This document shows, one piece after another, positions 1-7,379 of a stretch of DNA of 64,000 nucleotides (position 1 is its first letter; each line of letters starts with the position of its first letter). Both the position numbers and the translations under genes were made by a program. A model generated the notes under the pieces. It was not told the origin of the DNA and made no database searches. It saw only the letters and a program-made list of their open reading frames with translations. This DNA comes from Desulfosarcina alkanivorans (GTDB taxonomy: Bacteria; Desulfobacterota; Desulfobacteria; Desulfobacterales; Desulfosarcinaceae): positions 2,046,001 through 2,110,000 of the forward strand of contig NZ_AP021874.1 in assembly GCF_009688945.1 (NCBI RefSeq), in the 5' to 3' direction.

Positions 1-2
1 CG

Positions 3-1865
3 TCCGGTGCCGGACTGTTGAACCTCCATGCCGGAACCGTCACCAGAAACTGCCGGTTCACCAGCAATTTTGCCTCCAAAGGCGGCGCCGTGTACAACAT
101 GGTGACCCGATCCTGGGATCCGTCCGATATGGCGGCAACGGTCGTCGGGGAACCTCCTTCATTCGAGACCTGCATCTTTGAAGACAACCATGCCACCGGC
201 CGCGGCGGTGCCGTCAACAATGATTTTTACACGGCTTCGACCTTCGTCAACTGCATCTTTGCCGGCAACCGGTGCGACGCGAAAGGCGGCGCGCTCTATG
301 CGGACATGGGCAGTCCCGTCGCCCTTATCAATGTCCTGTTCCGTCAGAACGAAGCCGAACGCGGCGCCGCGCTGGTCGCCGACGGCGTCTCGCCCCACCG
401 CATGGTGTATGCCACATTCGTCGGCAACATCGCCTACGACATCGGTGCGGCGCTCTACCAGGGGACCTACATGGGAGACGCCAGGGACGGTGAGGCATTT
501 ATCGGCAATGAAGTCCACCTGTACAAATCGATCGTCATTGGCAACGACAGCGAATCCTCGTCTTCATCCATCAGCAACTGGCATGACTGCAGGGCGACCC
601 ATGACGGCGAATCCATAGTGGAAACCGAAGAGGGCAGTCTCACCGTCAACGACTACCTGAATCCCATGACGTACGCATCCAGATCGAAACGGGCCGGCTG
701 GCGACCGGACCGGAAAGTGAATACGGCATACTGGACCGAACGGTTTGAAAACGACCCCAACCGGACCTACACCGCCTACGCCTATGACACCGCCAGTGTC
801 CCCGGCACGCCCGCCATCATCTATGTGGACGACAATGCAATCGGTCATAATGATGGCACCTCATGGCCGGACGCCTACACCAGCCTGAGCGTCGCCCTCG
901 AAAATGCGATCCTGGGTTCCCAGATATGGGTGGCGGCGGGAACGTATAAACCCACGACGGGCACCGACCGCTCGCAGGCCTTTGTCATGAAAGAAGGGGT
1001 CGCCGTCTACGGGGGGTTTGCAGGAACCGAATCCAACGTGAATGCCCGTGATTACAACACCTACACCACCACGCTTTCAGGAGATATCGGAACCGTAGGA
1101 GACGCTTCCGACAATTCCTATCACGTGCTGTTCGGGGCATCCGGTGCGGTTCTGGACGGGTTCGTCGTCCAGGGCGGCAACGCAGACGGTGATTTTTTCC
1201 ACAGCCGCGGCGCCGGCCTGCTCTGCTACGACGCAGCCTCGCCCGATATCGCCAACTGCACCTTTCAGGACAACACGGCCGTCGAAGGCGGGGCGATTGC
1301 CTGCTACGCCGATGCAGCGCCCACCATCACCAACTGCCTGATTGCGGGAAATACCGCCGAAAATGGAGGGGCGCTCCTGTTTCGCACCGGTCCCGATTCC
1401 CAGGAAAACGGCCCCAAAATTGTCGATACCTTCCTGTCCGACAACATCGCTTCGGACCGCGGCGGTGCCGTCTACATCGACTACGGCGCCTGGCCGGGTT
1501 TCGATGCCTGCACGATATCCGGCAACGCCAGCACCGGAAACGGCGGCGGGGTCTACGTGGATAACAACGCCTCTCAGCTTTCGGCAATCGAGGCGCGATT
1601 TACGGCCTGTGATCTGGTCAACAACCTGTCCGGTCAGCGCGGCGGGGCTTTTGCCATCTACGAAGGCACCGTGTTCCTGGACAATTCGACGATTACCGAG
1701 AATTTTGCCGCCACCGGAGGCGGTGGCATCGCCCTGGATTACATGGGCAGTTACGTAAACATGGACGATTCGTCGACAATAACGGACAACACCGCAACTT
1801 CCGGAGAAAACGACATCGATGATGACAGTACGATGGGCGCATTGCCGCCGCCGATGGCGATGTAG
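3..1865 (+). CDS. Right-handed beta-helix repeat surface/exported protein, 5'-truncated by the window edge
   Basis: The reading frame is open from the first bases and has no convincing start, so the N-terminus lies upstream of the window. The visible part (about 620 residues) is built of repeated turns with the pattern N-x(4-8)-G-G-A/G (for example GRGGAVNN, AKGGALY, EGGAIACY, ENGGALLF, DRGGAVYID, GNGGGVYVD), typical of right-handed parallel beta-helix proteins. A mid-protein block beginning IIYVDDNA and containing WVAAGTYKPT and VYGGFAGTES is the usual opening of such bacterial surface proteins, so this may be two beta-helix domains in tandem. No C-terminal sorting or autotransporter domain is visible; the protein ends in a short PPPMAM tail. 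Such proteins are secreted or cell-surface; a substrate cannot be assigned. The secretin gene downstream could be relevant to export, but that is inference. Confidence 0.8.
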   Translation, partial: SGAGLLNLHAGTVTRNCRFTSNFASKGGAVYNMVTRSWDPSDMAATVVGEPPSFETCIFEDNHATGRGGAVNNDFYTASTFVNCIFAGNRCDAKGGALYADMGSPVALINVLFRQNEAERGAALVADGVSPHRMVYATFVGNIAYDIGAALYQGTYMGDARDGEAFIGNEVHLYKSIVIGNDSESSSSSISNWHDCRATHDGESIVETEEGSLTVNDYLNPMTYASRSKRAGWRPDRKVNTAYWTERFENDPNRTYTAYAYDTASVPGTPAIIYVDDNAIGHNDGTSWPDAYTSLSVALENAILGSQIWVAAGTYKPTTGTDRSQAFVMKEGVAVYGGFAGTESNVNARDYNTYTTTLSGDIGTVGDASDNSYHVLFGASGAVLDGFVVQGGNADGDFFHSRGAGLLCYDAASPDIANCTFQDNTAVEGGAIACYADAAPTITNCLIAGNTAENGGALLFRTGPDSQENGPKIVDTFLSDNIASDRGGAVYIDYGAWPGFDACTISGNASTGNGGGVYVDNNASQLSAIEARFTACDLVNNLSGQRGGAFAIYEGTVFLDNSTITENFAATGGGGIALDYMGSYVNMDDSSTITDNTATSGENDIDDDSTMGALPPPMAM

Positions 1866-2285
1866 CCCGGAACGGGTTTCGGACAGTCCGATAAAAATCG
1901 TCTGATCCGGATGGGGCGCCGCCGGTATTGTTATCCCCCAGCAATGCCGACGGCTCCCCGTTACGTTGGGCGGTTGTACCTGGTGTTCGTCCAGAAACAG
2001 GCAATTTTTGGCCGAAATCAAGGCGCTCGAGAAATTTTACCGCAGGCATAGGGTTGATATGCCGGGAATCCTACGTTGAGCACAACGCCGATATCGGTCA
2101 AACTGGCCATTTATGGATGCCCACGAACCGGCATGGCCTGAATTCCGATGAACTTTACCAAACCCTTACAAATTCTTTCCCGGACAACAAAAAACGTTTA
2201 CATCGGTTGGCTATCCTCAACATGAACCGGGCAGGAATGCCTCCGGGTCCGGACCTTTTCAGAAGTAAAAACAGGGAGAGGAAAT
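1866..2285. other. Intergenic region with no gene seen
   Basis: No convincing ORF. The left part shows nothing recognisable apart from the string AACGCCGATATCGG near 2088, which also occurs in the repeat elements at 14.35 and 15.98 kb. The right part holds the putative operator at 2153-2213 and the ribosome binding site of the next gene (AGGGAGAGGAAAT before the ATG at 2286). Confidence 0.5.
2153..2213 (+). promoter_or_regulatory. Putative direct-repeat operator/promoter block, copy A
   Basis: CTTTACC at 2153 and CCTTACA at 2164 form a direct repeat with an 11-bp step, followed by a stretch that aligns along about 55 bp with the region at 6378-6439 (shared pieces include CCCTTACAA, ACAACAAA and TTTACAT). 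The block lies about 75 bp upstream of the start of the small exported protein. Direct repeats with an 11-bp period are typical for OmpR/PhoB-family response regulators; which regulator binds here is unknown. Confidence 0.45.
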
Positions 2286-2702
2286 ATGGCACATGCATTC
2301 AAAAAAAAGTTCATGGCGGTGATGGTCGCACTTTCCCTATCGTTTCCCGTCGCAACGCCATTTGTTTTGCGAACCGCATTCGCTCGTCCGGCCGGTCCGG
2401 GTGCATTTCCCATGGGGCATCATATTATCCATCTCGGCTCCCTGATTTTCTTATTTCTCGACGGCATATTTTTCAGACCGGGCCCCGGGGGATATGTTGT
2501 CGCCCCTGCCCCGGTGGGCGCTGTCGTTCCGGTACTGCCAAGCTCAGCCGTCCTGGTAACGGTCGAAGGAATCCCCTACTACAGCAGTTCAGGCGTCTAT
2601 TACCGGCAGGTCCCGGAGGGCTATGCCGTCGTGACGCGGCCGGTGGCGACAGCTGAAATTGCAGGTGGCGGAAGTAATCCGGTCCTCCCAGCCCGCCCTT
2701 GA
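2286..2702 (+). CDS. Small exported protein with Tyr/Gly/Val-rich repeats (DUF6515-like)
   Basis: 138 residues. Residues 1 to about 35 form a signal peptide (KKKF, then a hydrophobic stretch, ending near AFA). The mature part carries hydrophobic segments and Y/G/V/P-rich motifs such as GGYVVAPAPVGAVV and GIPYYSSSGVYYRQVPEGYAVV, which resemble the repeat of small envelope proteins annotated as DUF6515; the identification is from motif style only. Function is unknown, and location is probably periplasm or outer membrane. A good Shine-Dalgarno (GGGAGAGGAAAT) precedes the ATG. It is the first gene downstream of the direct-repeat operator and lies upstream of gspD, so co-transcription is possible. 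The C-terminus (AGGGSNPVLPARP) looks unlike the family and a frameshift there cannot be excluded. Confidence 0.6.
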   Translation: MAHAFKKKFMAVMVALSLSFPVATPFVLRTAFARPAGPGAFPMGHHIIHLGSLIFLFLDGIFFRPGPGGYVVAPAPVGAVVPVLPSSAVLVTVEGIPYYSSSGVYYRQVPEGYAVVTRPVATAEIAGGGSNPVLPARP

Positions 2703-2856
2703 CATTGAACTGGATGAACTGGTTTCGGTTTTGGGCGACAACCTCATGCACAAGACCGCGCGATCGATGGCGTCACCCAAATACTGTTCGAAAACACGGT
2801 CAGACAGGCGACCGGGCATCCGCAGGCCGGTTGCCGGCAGAACTGGAAAAAAAGAG

Positions 2857-4848
2857 ATGGCGGTTCAAAACACAATGGAAGCGACCTGGAAGCGAAGGGT
2901 CGTATCGCTGATTGCCTTGCTGACGTTTTATTTTTTTGCAGCCGGTGCCCATGCCCAGGATCAGAATAAAGGCCGGCCGACCGGCGACGACACGGCGGAA
3001 ATGGGTTCACAGCGGTTTGTCTCCATCGATTTCAACAAGGTGGATATCGCGGTGTTCATCAAATTCATCAGCGAACTGACCGGCAGGAACTTTGTTGTCG
3101 ACCAGCGGGTCAAGGGCCAGGTGACCATCATCTCCCCGTCCAGAATTTCGGTCGATGAGGCCTGCAAGGTGTTCGAATCGGTCCTCGAGGTCCACGGTTT
3201 CGCCACCGTGCAGGCCGGCAGCCTGACCAAGATCATTCCGTCCCCGGACGCGCGCACCAAAAACATCGAGACCCGCACCCGTGCCCGAGGCGATGTTGAC
3301 GGTGACCGGGTGGTCACCCAACTCGTCCACCTGCGCTTCGCCGACCCGGACGAGGTCAGGAAACTGTGTGCGCCCATGGTATCCAAAAGCGGTGCGATCC
3401 TCTCGTACGCGCCCACCAGCACCCTGATCATCACCGAAAATGGCGCCAACATCGCCCGTCTGATAAAAATTCTGAAAACCATCGACATCCCCGGCGTGGG
3501 GCGTGAGATCACCCTGCTGCCGGTCCGCCATGCCGAGGCCGCCAAGCTGGTGTCTTTGCTGGAAACGGTGTTCCCGACCGCCGGCGCAACATCCGGGAAA
3601 ACAGCCGCCGCATCGAGCGGAACCGCCGCTTTCGTGGCCGACGAACGCACCAACTGCATCATCCTGATGGCCAGCGAAGAGGATACCCACCGGGTCCGCA
3701 GCCTGGTCCAGGCCCTGGACAAAAAAACACCCAGGGGCGAAGAGAAAATCCACGTCTACTACCTGGAGTATGCCGCGGCGGAAGAAATCGCGGCCGTCCT
3801 CAAGGATCTCCCCAAAGCGGAGAAGGCCCCGGACGGCGGCGCCAAACAGGCGCCGGTGGTATCCGACCAGGTGACGGTCGCGGCGGATACCGCCACCAAC
3901 AGCCTCATCATCACCGCCGACCGGGACGATTACGCCACCCTGGCGGAGGTGATCCGCAAGATCGACATCCCCCGCGCCATGGTCTACATCGAGGCACTGA
4001 TCATGGAGGTCAATGCGGACGAAAGCTTCGATCTGGGCACCGAATGGATCGTCGGCGACGATGTTTCTTCGGATGCCATTGCCGCCGGGGGATTCACCAC
4101 GGATGACAGTCTGCTGTCCGTTGACGACGACGGCGTCGTTTCCGCGGCCCTGGCCTCGGGCTTCTCCCTGGGGCTGTTCGGCGAATCCGTTGAAATCGAA
4201 GGCGTCTCCTTCCCCGGTATCGGCGCCATTGTGCAGGCATACAAATCGGACGAGGCGGTCAACATCCTATCCACGCCGCAGCTGCTCACCACCGACAACC
4301 AGGAGGCCAGCATTACGGTGGGCAAGAACGTTCCCTACCAGACCACCACATCCACAACGGACAACGATACCTACAACTCCTATGAGTACCGGGATGTGGG
4401 CAAGACCCTGAAGATCACCCCCCAGATCAACCGGGACCGCATGATCCGGCTGAACCTTTCCCTGGAGGTGTCCTCGCTGGCCGATGCGTCGACCAGCGAC
4501 AGGCCCACCACCTACAAACGCACCGTGGAGACAACGGTGATGGTCAAGGACAGCCGCACGGTGGTCATCGGCGGGCTCATTGACGACACCTTCTCCCAGA
4601 CCGAGTACAAGGTCCCCTGCCTGGGGGACATCCCCGGGCTGGGCTGGCTGTTCAAAACGCGGTCCAGGGGAAATGAGAAGACCAACCTGTTCGTCTTCAT
4701 CACCCCCAGGGTGATCCAGAACCCGGGGGAAGCCTCGGCCGTGTCCGCGGCCAAGAAGACCGGGATCGATGGCTTGCGGGAGATGCAGATACAACGCTAT
4801 CGGGGCGGCCGGGAAACCGAGGCCAGCGAGTCTGCCGGAAAGCCATGA
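2857..4848 (+). CDS. gspD: Type II secretion system secretin GspD
   Basis: Forms the outer-membrane channel of a type II secretion system. About 663 residues from the start at 2857; the frame is open back to 2659, but the ATG at 2857 begins a proper signal peptide (basic KRR, hydrophobic core, GAHAQ cleavage region). Mature part: N0 domain (VSIDFNKVDIAVFIKFISELTG, VDQRVKGQVTII), three N-domain repeats with the typical LVHLRFADPDEV, LLPVRHAEAAKLV and VYYLEYAAAEEIA motifs, then the C-terminal secretin domain (LSTPQLLTTDNQEA, VGKNVPYQT, VPCLGDIPGLGWLFK, NLFVFITPRVI). Full length for the family. No other gsp genes are visible in the window, so it is either at the edge of a secretion cluster or orphaned. 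Confidence 0.93.
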   Translation: MAVQNTMEATWKRRVVSLIALLTFYFFAAGAHAQDQNKGRPTGDDTAEMGSQRFVSIDFNKVDIAVFIKFISELTGRNFVVDQRVKGQVTIISPSRISVDEACKVFESVLEVHGFATVQAGSLTKIIPSPDARTKNIETRTRARGDVDGDRVVTQLVHLRFADPDEVRKLCAPMVSKSGAILSYAPTSTLIITENGANIARLIKILKTIDIPGVGREITLLPVRHAEAAKLVSLLETVFPTAGATSGKTAAASSGTAAFVADERTNCIILMASEEDTHRVRSLVQALDKKTPRGEEKIHVYYLEYAAAEEIAAVLKDLPKAEKAPDGGAKQAPVVSDQVTVAADTATNSLIITADRDDYATLAEVIRKIDIPRAMVYIEALIMEVNADESFDLGTEWIVGDDVSSDAIAAGGFTTDDSLLSVDDDGVVSAALASGFSLGLFGESVEIEGVSFPGIGAIVQAYKSDEAVNILSTPQLLTTDNQEASITVGKNVPYQTTTSTTDNDTYNSYEYRDVGKTLKITPQINRDRMIRLNLSLEVSSLADASTSDRPTTYKRTVETTVMVKDSRTVVIGGLIDDTFSQTEYKVPCLGDIPGLGWLFKTRSRGNEKTNLFVFITPRVIQNPGEASAVSAAKKTGIDGLREMQIQRYRGGRETEASESAGKP

Positions 4849-4909
4849 TAAATGGCGGGGCTGCCGCCAGGCGCCGACCATACATGGAAACAGGAAGGAT
4901 TGACCGTCG

Positions 4910-5260
4910 ATGGACACGATTTACGAAAAAAAAGGTGTAATTCAAATTTGCTGTGTCTGCCATCGACTTATCAATGCAAAGCAGGCACTGGCTCAGCTTG
5001 AAGGCTATGCCAAAGATTGTACGGGGGTGGAATTCTCACACGGTTTGTGTCCGAAGTGCTACCAGGAGGAGATGGCCAAGGTGGAAGCCTTCGCGTGTGG
5101 AACACCAACGATCCGCGTCCTGAAAGATGACAGCTGTGTTAAAAATAAAATGGCAGAAACTGCCGATGAAAAAAATCCGTGCCCCATCGAGGCGGATTCT
5201 TCCTGCTCGGAACCGAGCGACGTATATCGGCGCCAAAATGCAAAGGATGGCCCATCATGA
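4910..5260 (+). CDS. Small Cys-rich protein with a CxxC...SHGxCPxC zinc-ribbon-like module
   Basis: 116 residues. Two cysteine pairs (CCVC at residues 14-17 and CPKC near 48-51) frame a stretch ending in EFSHGLCPKC. This is the same Cys module often found at the C-terminus of PAS/GGDEF and response-regulator proteins of Desulfobacterota, here as a free-standing protein. Two more cysteines occur in a low-complexity tail. It probably binds a metal; no function can be assigned. Its TGA overlaps the start codon of the following lipoprotein gene (ATGA), so the two are translationally coupled. Confidence 0.65.
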   Translation: MDTIYEKKGVIQICCVCHRLINAKQALAQLEGYAKDCTGVEFSHGLCPKCYQEEMAKVEAFACGTPTIRVLKDDSCVKNKMAETADEKNPCPIEADSSCSEPSDVYRRQNAKDGPS

Positions 5261-6153
5261 AAAATTCGACTGCCTGTTTGCTGGTCGCATCAGCGACCGT
5301 TTTTCTCCTGCTTGCCGGATGCAGCCGCAACCTTGCTGCAATCCGGCCCGCTCCCGCCGGGAACCAGGCTCTTTCCGAGGAGTGGTTGAACCGCGGGATT
5401 GCCCATGTCATCGAAGGCGAGTATCAGAAAGCCATATCCGATTTTTCAAAGATTCTGGAAATCGACCCGGCCAACGGATCCTGCTACTATCACAGGGCCC
5501 TCGTATGGAGCCGCGTCGGCAATTTCGAGCGGGCCCTGGCAGATCTGGACGACGCGCTGGCATTGCAGCCGGAAAATGCGCACGCCTTTACGGAGCGAGC
5601 CATTGTCCTGGTGAAAACAGGAGAATATGAGCAGGCAGATTCGGATTTTGCAAAGGCGCTTGAAATAAATCCCCTCAACGAAAAGGCCTACAACGGACGC
5701 GGTGTCTTGCGGGCCAAAACCGGCGAATACGATCTGGCGATCGCCGATTTCGACAAAGCCATCGGCCTGAATCCCGGCTACGACAGATCCTACAACAACA
5801 GGGCGATCGTCTGGACCTGCACAAGCGATTACAGCCGCGCGTTGAGCGATTATACCACATCCATACGGCTCAACCCCGCAAACGCAGTCGCCTACAATGG
5901 CCGCGGGCTGATCTGGGCCCTGAAAGGCATTCCCAAGCGAGCGCTGGCTGATTTGAACCGGGCGATAGAGATCGATCCCGCCTATGCGCAAGCCTACTTC
6001 AATCGGGCCAGGACATGGAAGCAACTGGGCAGCCTGGAACTGGCCCTGTCCGATATCGAGAAAGCGATGCGTCTGGCGCCGGAAAAAAAAGAGTACAAGG
6101 ACATGGCTGCCTACCTGGCGTCCAGGTTAAAGGCCCCCGCAAACCCCCTTTGA
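5257..6153 (+). CDS. TPR-repeat lipoprotein
   Basis: 298 residues. The start at 5257 overlaps the upstream stop (ATGA). A lipoprotein signal peptide ends in the lipobox LLAGC with Cys22, so the protein is probably membrane-anchored on the periplasmic side. The rest consists of about seven consecutive tetratricopeptide repeats (residues ~45-285), each with the A/G...Y..A..D...A..ldP pattern (for example EYQKAISDFSKILEIDP, GEYDLAIADFDKAIGLNP). TPR arrays act as scaffolds for protein complexes; because the gene sits just after gspD it could be a pilotin-like or assembly factor for the secretin, but this is inference from position only. Confidence 0.85.
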   Translation: MKNSTACLLVASATVFLLLAGCSRNLAAIRPAPAGNQALSEEWLNRGIAHVIEGEYQKAISDFSKILEIDPANGSCYYHRALVWSRVGNFERALADLDDALALQPENAHAFTERAIVLVKTGEYEQADSDFAKALEINPLNEKAYNGRGVLRAKTGEYDLAIADFDKAIGLNPGYDRSYNNRAIVWTCTSDYSRALSDYTTSIRLNPANAVAYNGRGLIWALKGIPKRALADLNRAIEIDPAYAQAYFNRARTWKQLGSLELALSDIEKAMRLAPEKKEYKDMAAYLASRLKAPANPL

Positions 6154-6519
6154 CCGTTGGCTGCAGGGTTACCACCCGGCACTCAAGGCGATTGTATCAA
6201 GAGGGCTGATATTTTCAGGCGCACATCGAAACCGGTATCGGAATCGAAATGTTTCGGAATACCCGAGTCAATCGATCCCGATACCGATATGGCTAAGGTT
6301 GATAAGATTGACCGGCCACTTCAATCTTAACGTTCGCAACCGGCCGCCTTTCCTCCTGTAACATCCCGATCCCTTCGCTTTACAATTCCCTTACAATTCT
6401 GCCCTCGAACAACAAACTTTTTTTACATTGGTGGTTTATTCAGGGCTCACGAAGCCTGGTCGCGGTGCGATGCAACCTGAACAGGCGGGCAACAACAACG
6501 GTGAGTAAAGGAGAAATAG
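6154..6519. other. Intergenic region upstream of the ferredoxin operon
   Basis: No gene seen. Copy B of the direct-repeat operator is at 6378-6439. The ribosome binding site AAGGAGAAATAG precedes the ATG at 6520. The remainder shows nothing recognisable. Confidence 0.5.
6378..6439 (+). promoter_or_regulatory. Putative direct-repeat operator/promoter block, copy B
   Basis: CTTTACA at 6378 and CCTTACA at 6389 are spaced by exactly 11 bp, as in copy A at 2153/2164. The similarity continues downstream (TTCT, GAACAACAAA, TTTTTACATTGGTGG). It lies about 80 bp upstream of the ferredoxin start. Same spacing and position relative to the gene as copy A argue for a shared regulator. Confidence 0.45.
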
Positions 6520-6735
6520 ATGACCATCCAATCCATAGACGGCTGTATCGGCTGCGGGACCTGCGTCAAGACCTGTCCCACGGATGTGATCCGCCAGGAT
6601 CCGAAGACGGGAAAAGCCGTCATCATGTATCCGGCCGACTGCCAGATCTGTCACCTGTGCCGGATGTATTGTCCCGTGGATGCCATCACCATTTCGCCGG
6701 AAAAGTCAATTCCGGTCGTGGTTTCATGGGGGTAA
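6520..6735 (+). CDS. 2[4Fe-4S] ferredoxin
   Basis: 71 residues with two complete cluster motifs: Cys 9, 12, 15, 19 (CIGCGTCVKTCP) and Cys 41, 44, 47, 51 (CQICHLCRMYCP). It has no signal peptide, so it works in the cytoplasm as an electron carrier. It is the first gene of a three-gene operon; the next gene's start lies immediately around its stop codon. It presumably delivers electrons to the membrane subunit that follows, which would pass them across the membrane to the Tat-exported flavoprotein. That electron path is inference from gene order. Confidence 0.88.
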   Translation: MTIQSIDGCIGCGTCVKTCPTDVIRQDPKTGKAVIMYPADCQICHLCRMYCPVDAITISPEKSIPVVVSWG

Positions 6736-6737
6736 AA

Positions 6738-7379
6738 ATGGACGCATATCGGAAATCCGCTTTTGTAAGAACATCGGTATTGGTATTTGCAGGCCTGCCC
6801 CTGCTGTTGTATGGCCTGGGTGATTTTCCGGAACGGTCGTTCCTGAAAGAATCGCTTTCCGTCGTGACGATTCTGGGTTTCTTCCCGATGATCGGCCTTT
6901 TTTTCTGGTCGCGGGCCAACGCGGTCGCCGTCAGCGGATTGAAGATGCACCGCACGATAACCGTTCACAAAGCTGCCGGATACACATGCGCTGCGATCAT
7001 GCTTCTGCACCCGCTGTTCCCGGTGGTGCCGCGGTTTTTCGAATCCGGCGTCGCTTCGGGGGACGCGTTGGTCACCATCCTCGCCACCTTCAAGCCGGGG
7101 GTTGTGCTCGGCATCCTGGCATGGTGCCTGTTGCTGGTGCTCGGCATAACGGCATTCACGCGCCACCGGCTGCCGATGACCTACAGAACCTGGCGCAGGT
7201 GCCACGGCATCCTGGCGGTGGTGTTCATCACTGCGGCTGCCTGGCATGCCGTCGATCTCGGACGGCATTCGAACCTGTCCATGTCTGGCCTGATCATCCT
7301 GCTGGCAACAGTTGGTGTCGGGCTGTTTGTGGGGCATACCATTTCAAGTAAATCTAAAGGACCGAGGATTGATCGATGA
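6738..7379 (+). CDS. Ferric-reductase-like transmembrane cytochrome b subunit
   Basis: About 213 residues from the ATG at 6738 (an in-frame ATG at 6726 is also possible). Six hydrophobic segments are seen. Histidines in the pattern of a heme-binding ferric-reductase/YedZ-like domain occur in the segments KMHRTITVHKAAGY, MLLHPLFP, RRCHGIL and AAAWHAVD. There is no flavin or NAD domain, so it is only the membrane electron-transfer part. It overlaps the flavoprotein gene by ATGA (7376-7379), indicating coupling. Likely role: quinone- or ferredoxin-linked electron transfer across the inner membrane to the exported flavoprotein. Confidence 0.75.
   Translation: MDAYRKSAFVRTSVLVFAGLPLLLYGLGDFPERSFLKESLSVVTILGFFPMIGLFFWSRANAVAVSGLKMHRTITVHKAAGYTCAAIMLLHPLFPVVPRFFESGVASGDALVTILATFKPGVVLGILAWCLLLVLGITAFTRHRLPMTYRTWRRCHGILAVVFITAAAWHAVDLGRHSNLSMSGLIILLATVGVGLFVGHTISSKSKGPRIDR

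Noticed and set aside
2659..2856. N-terminal extension of GspD
   Set aside because: Would precede the signal peptide and overlap the upstream gene; the ATG at 2857 gives a normal signal sequence.
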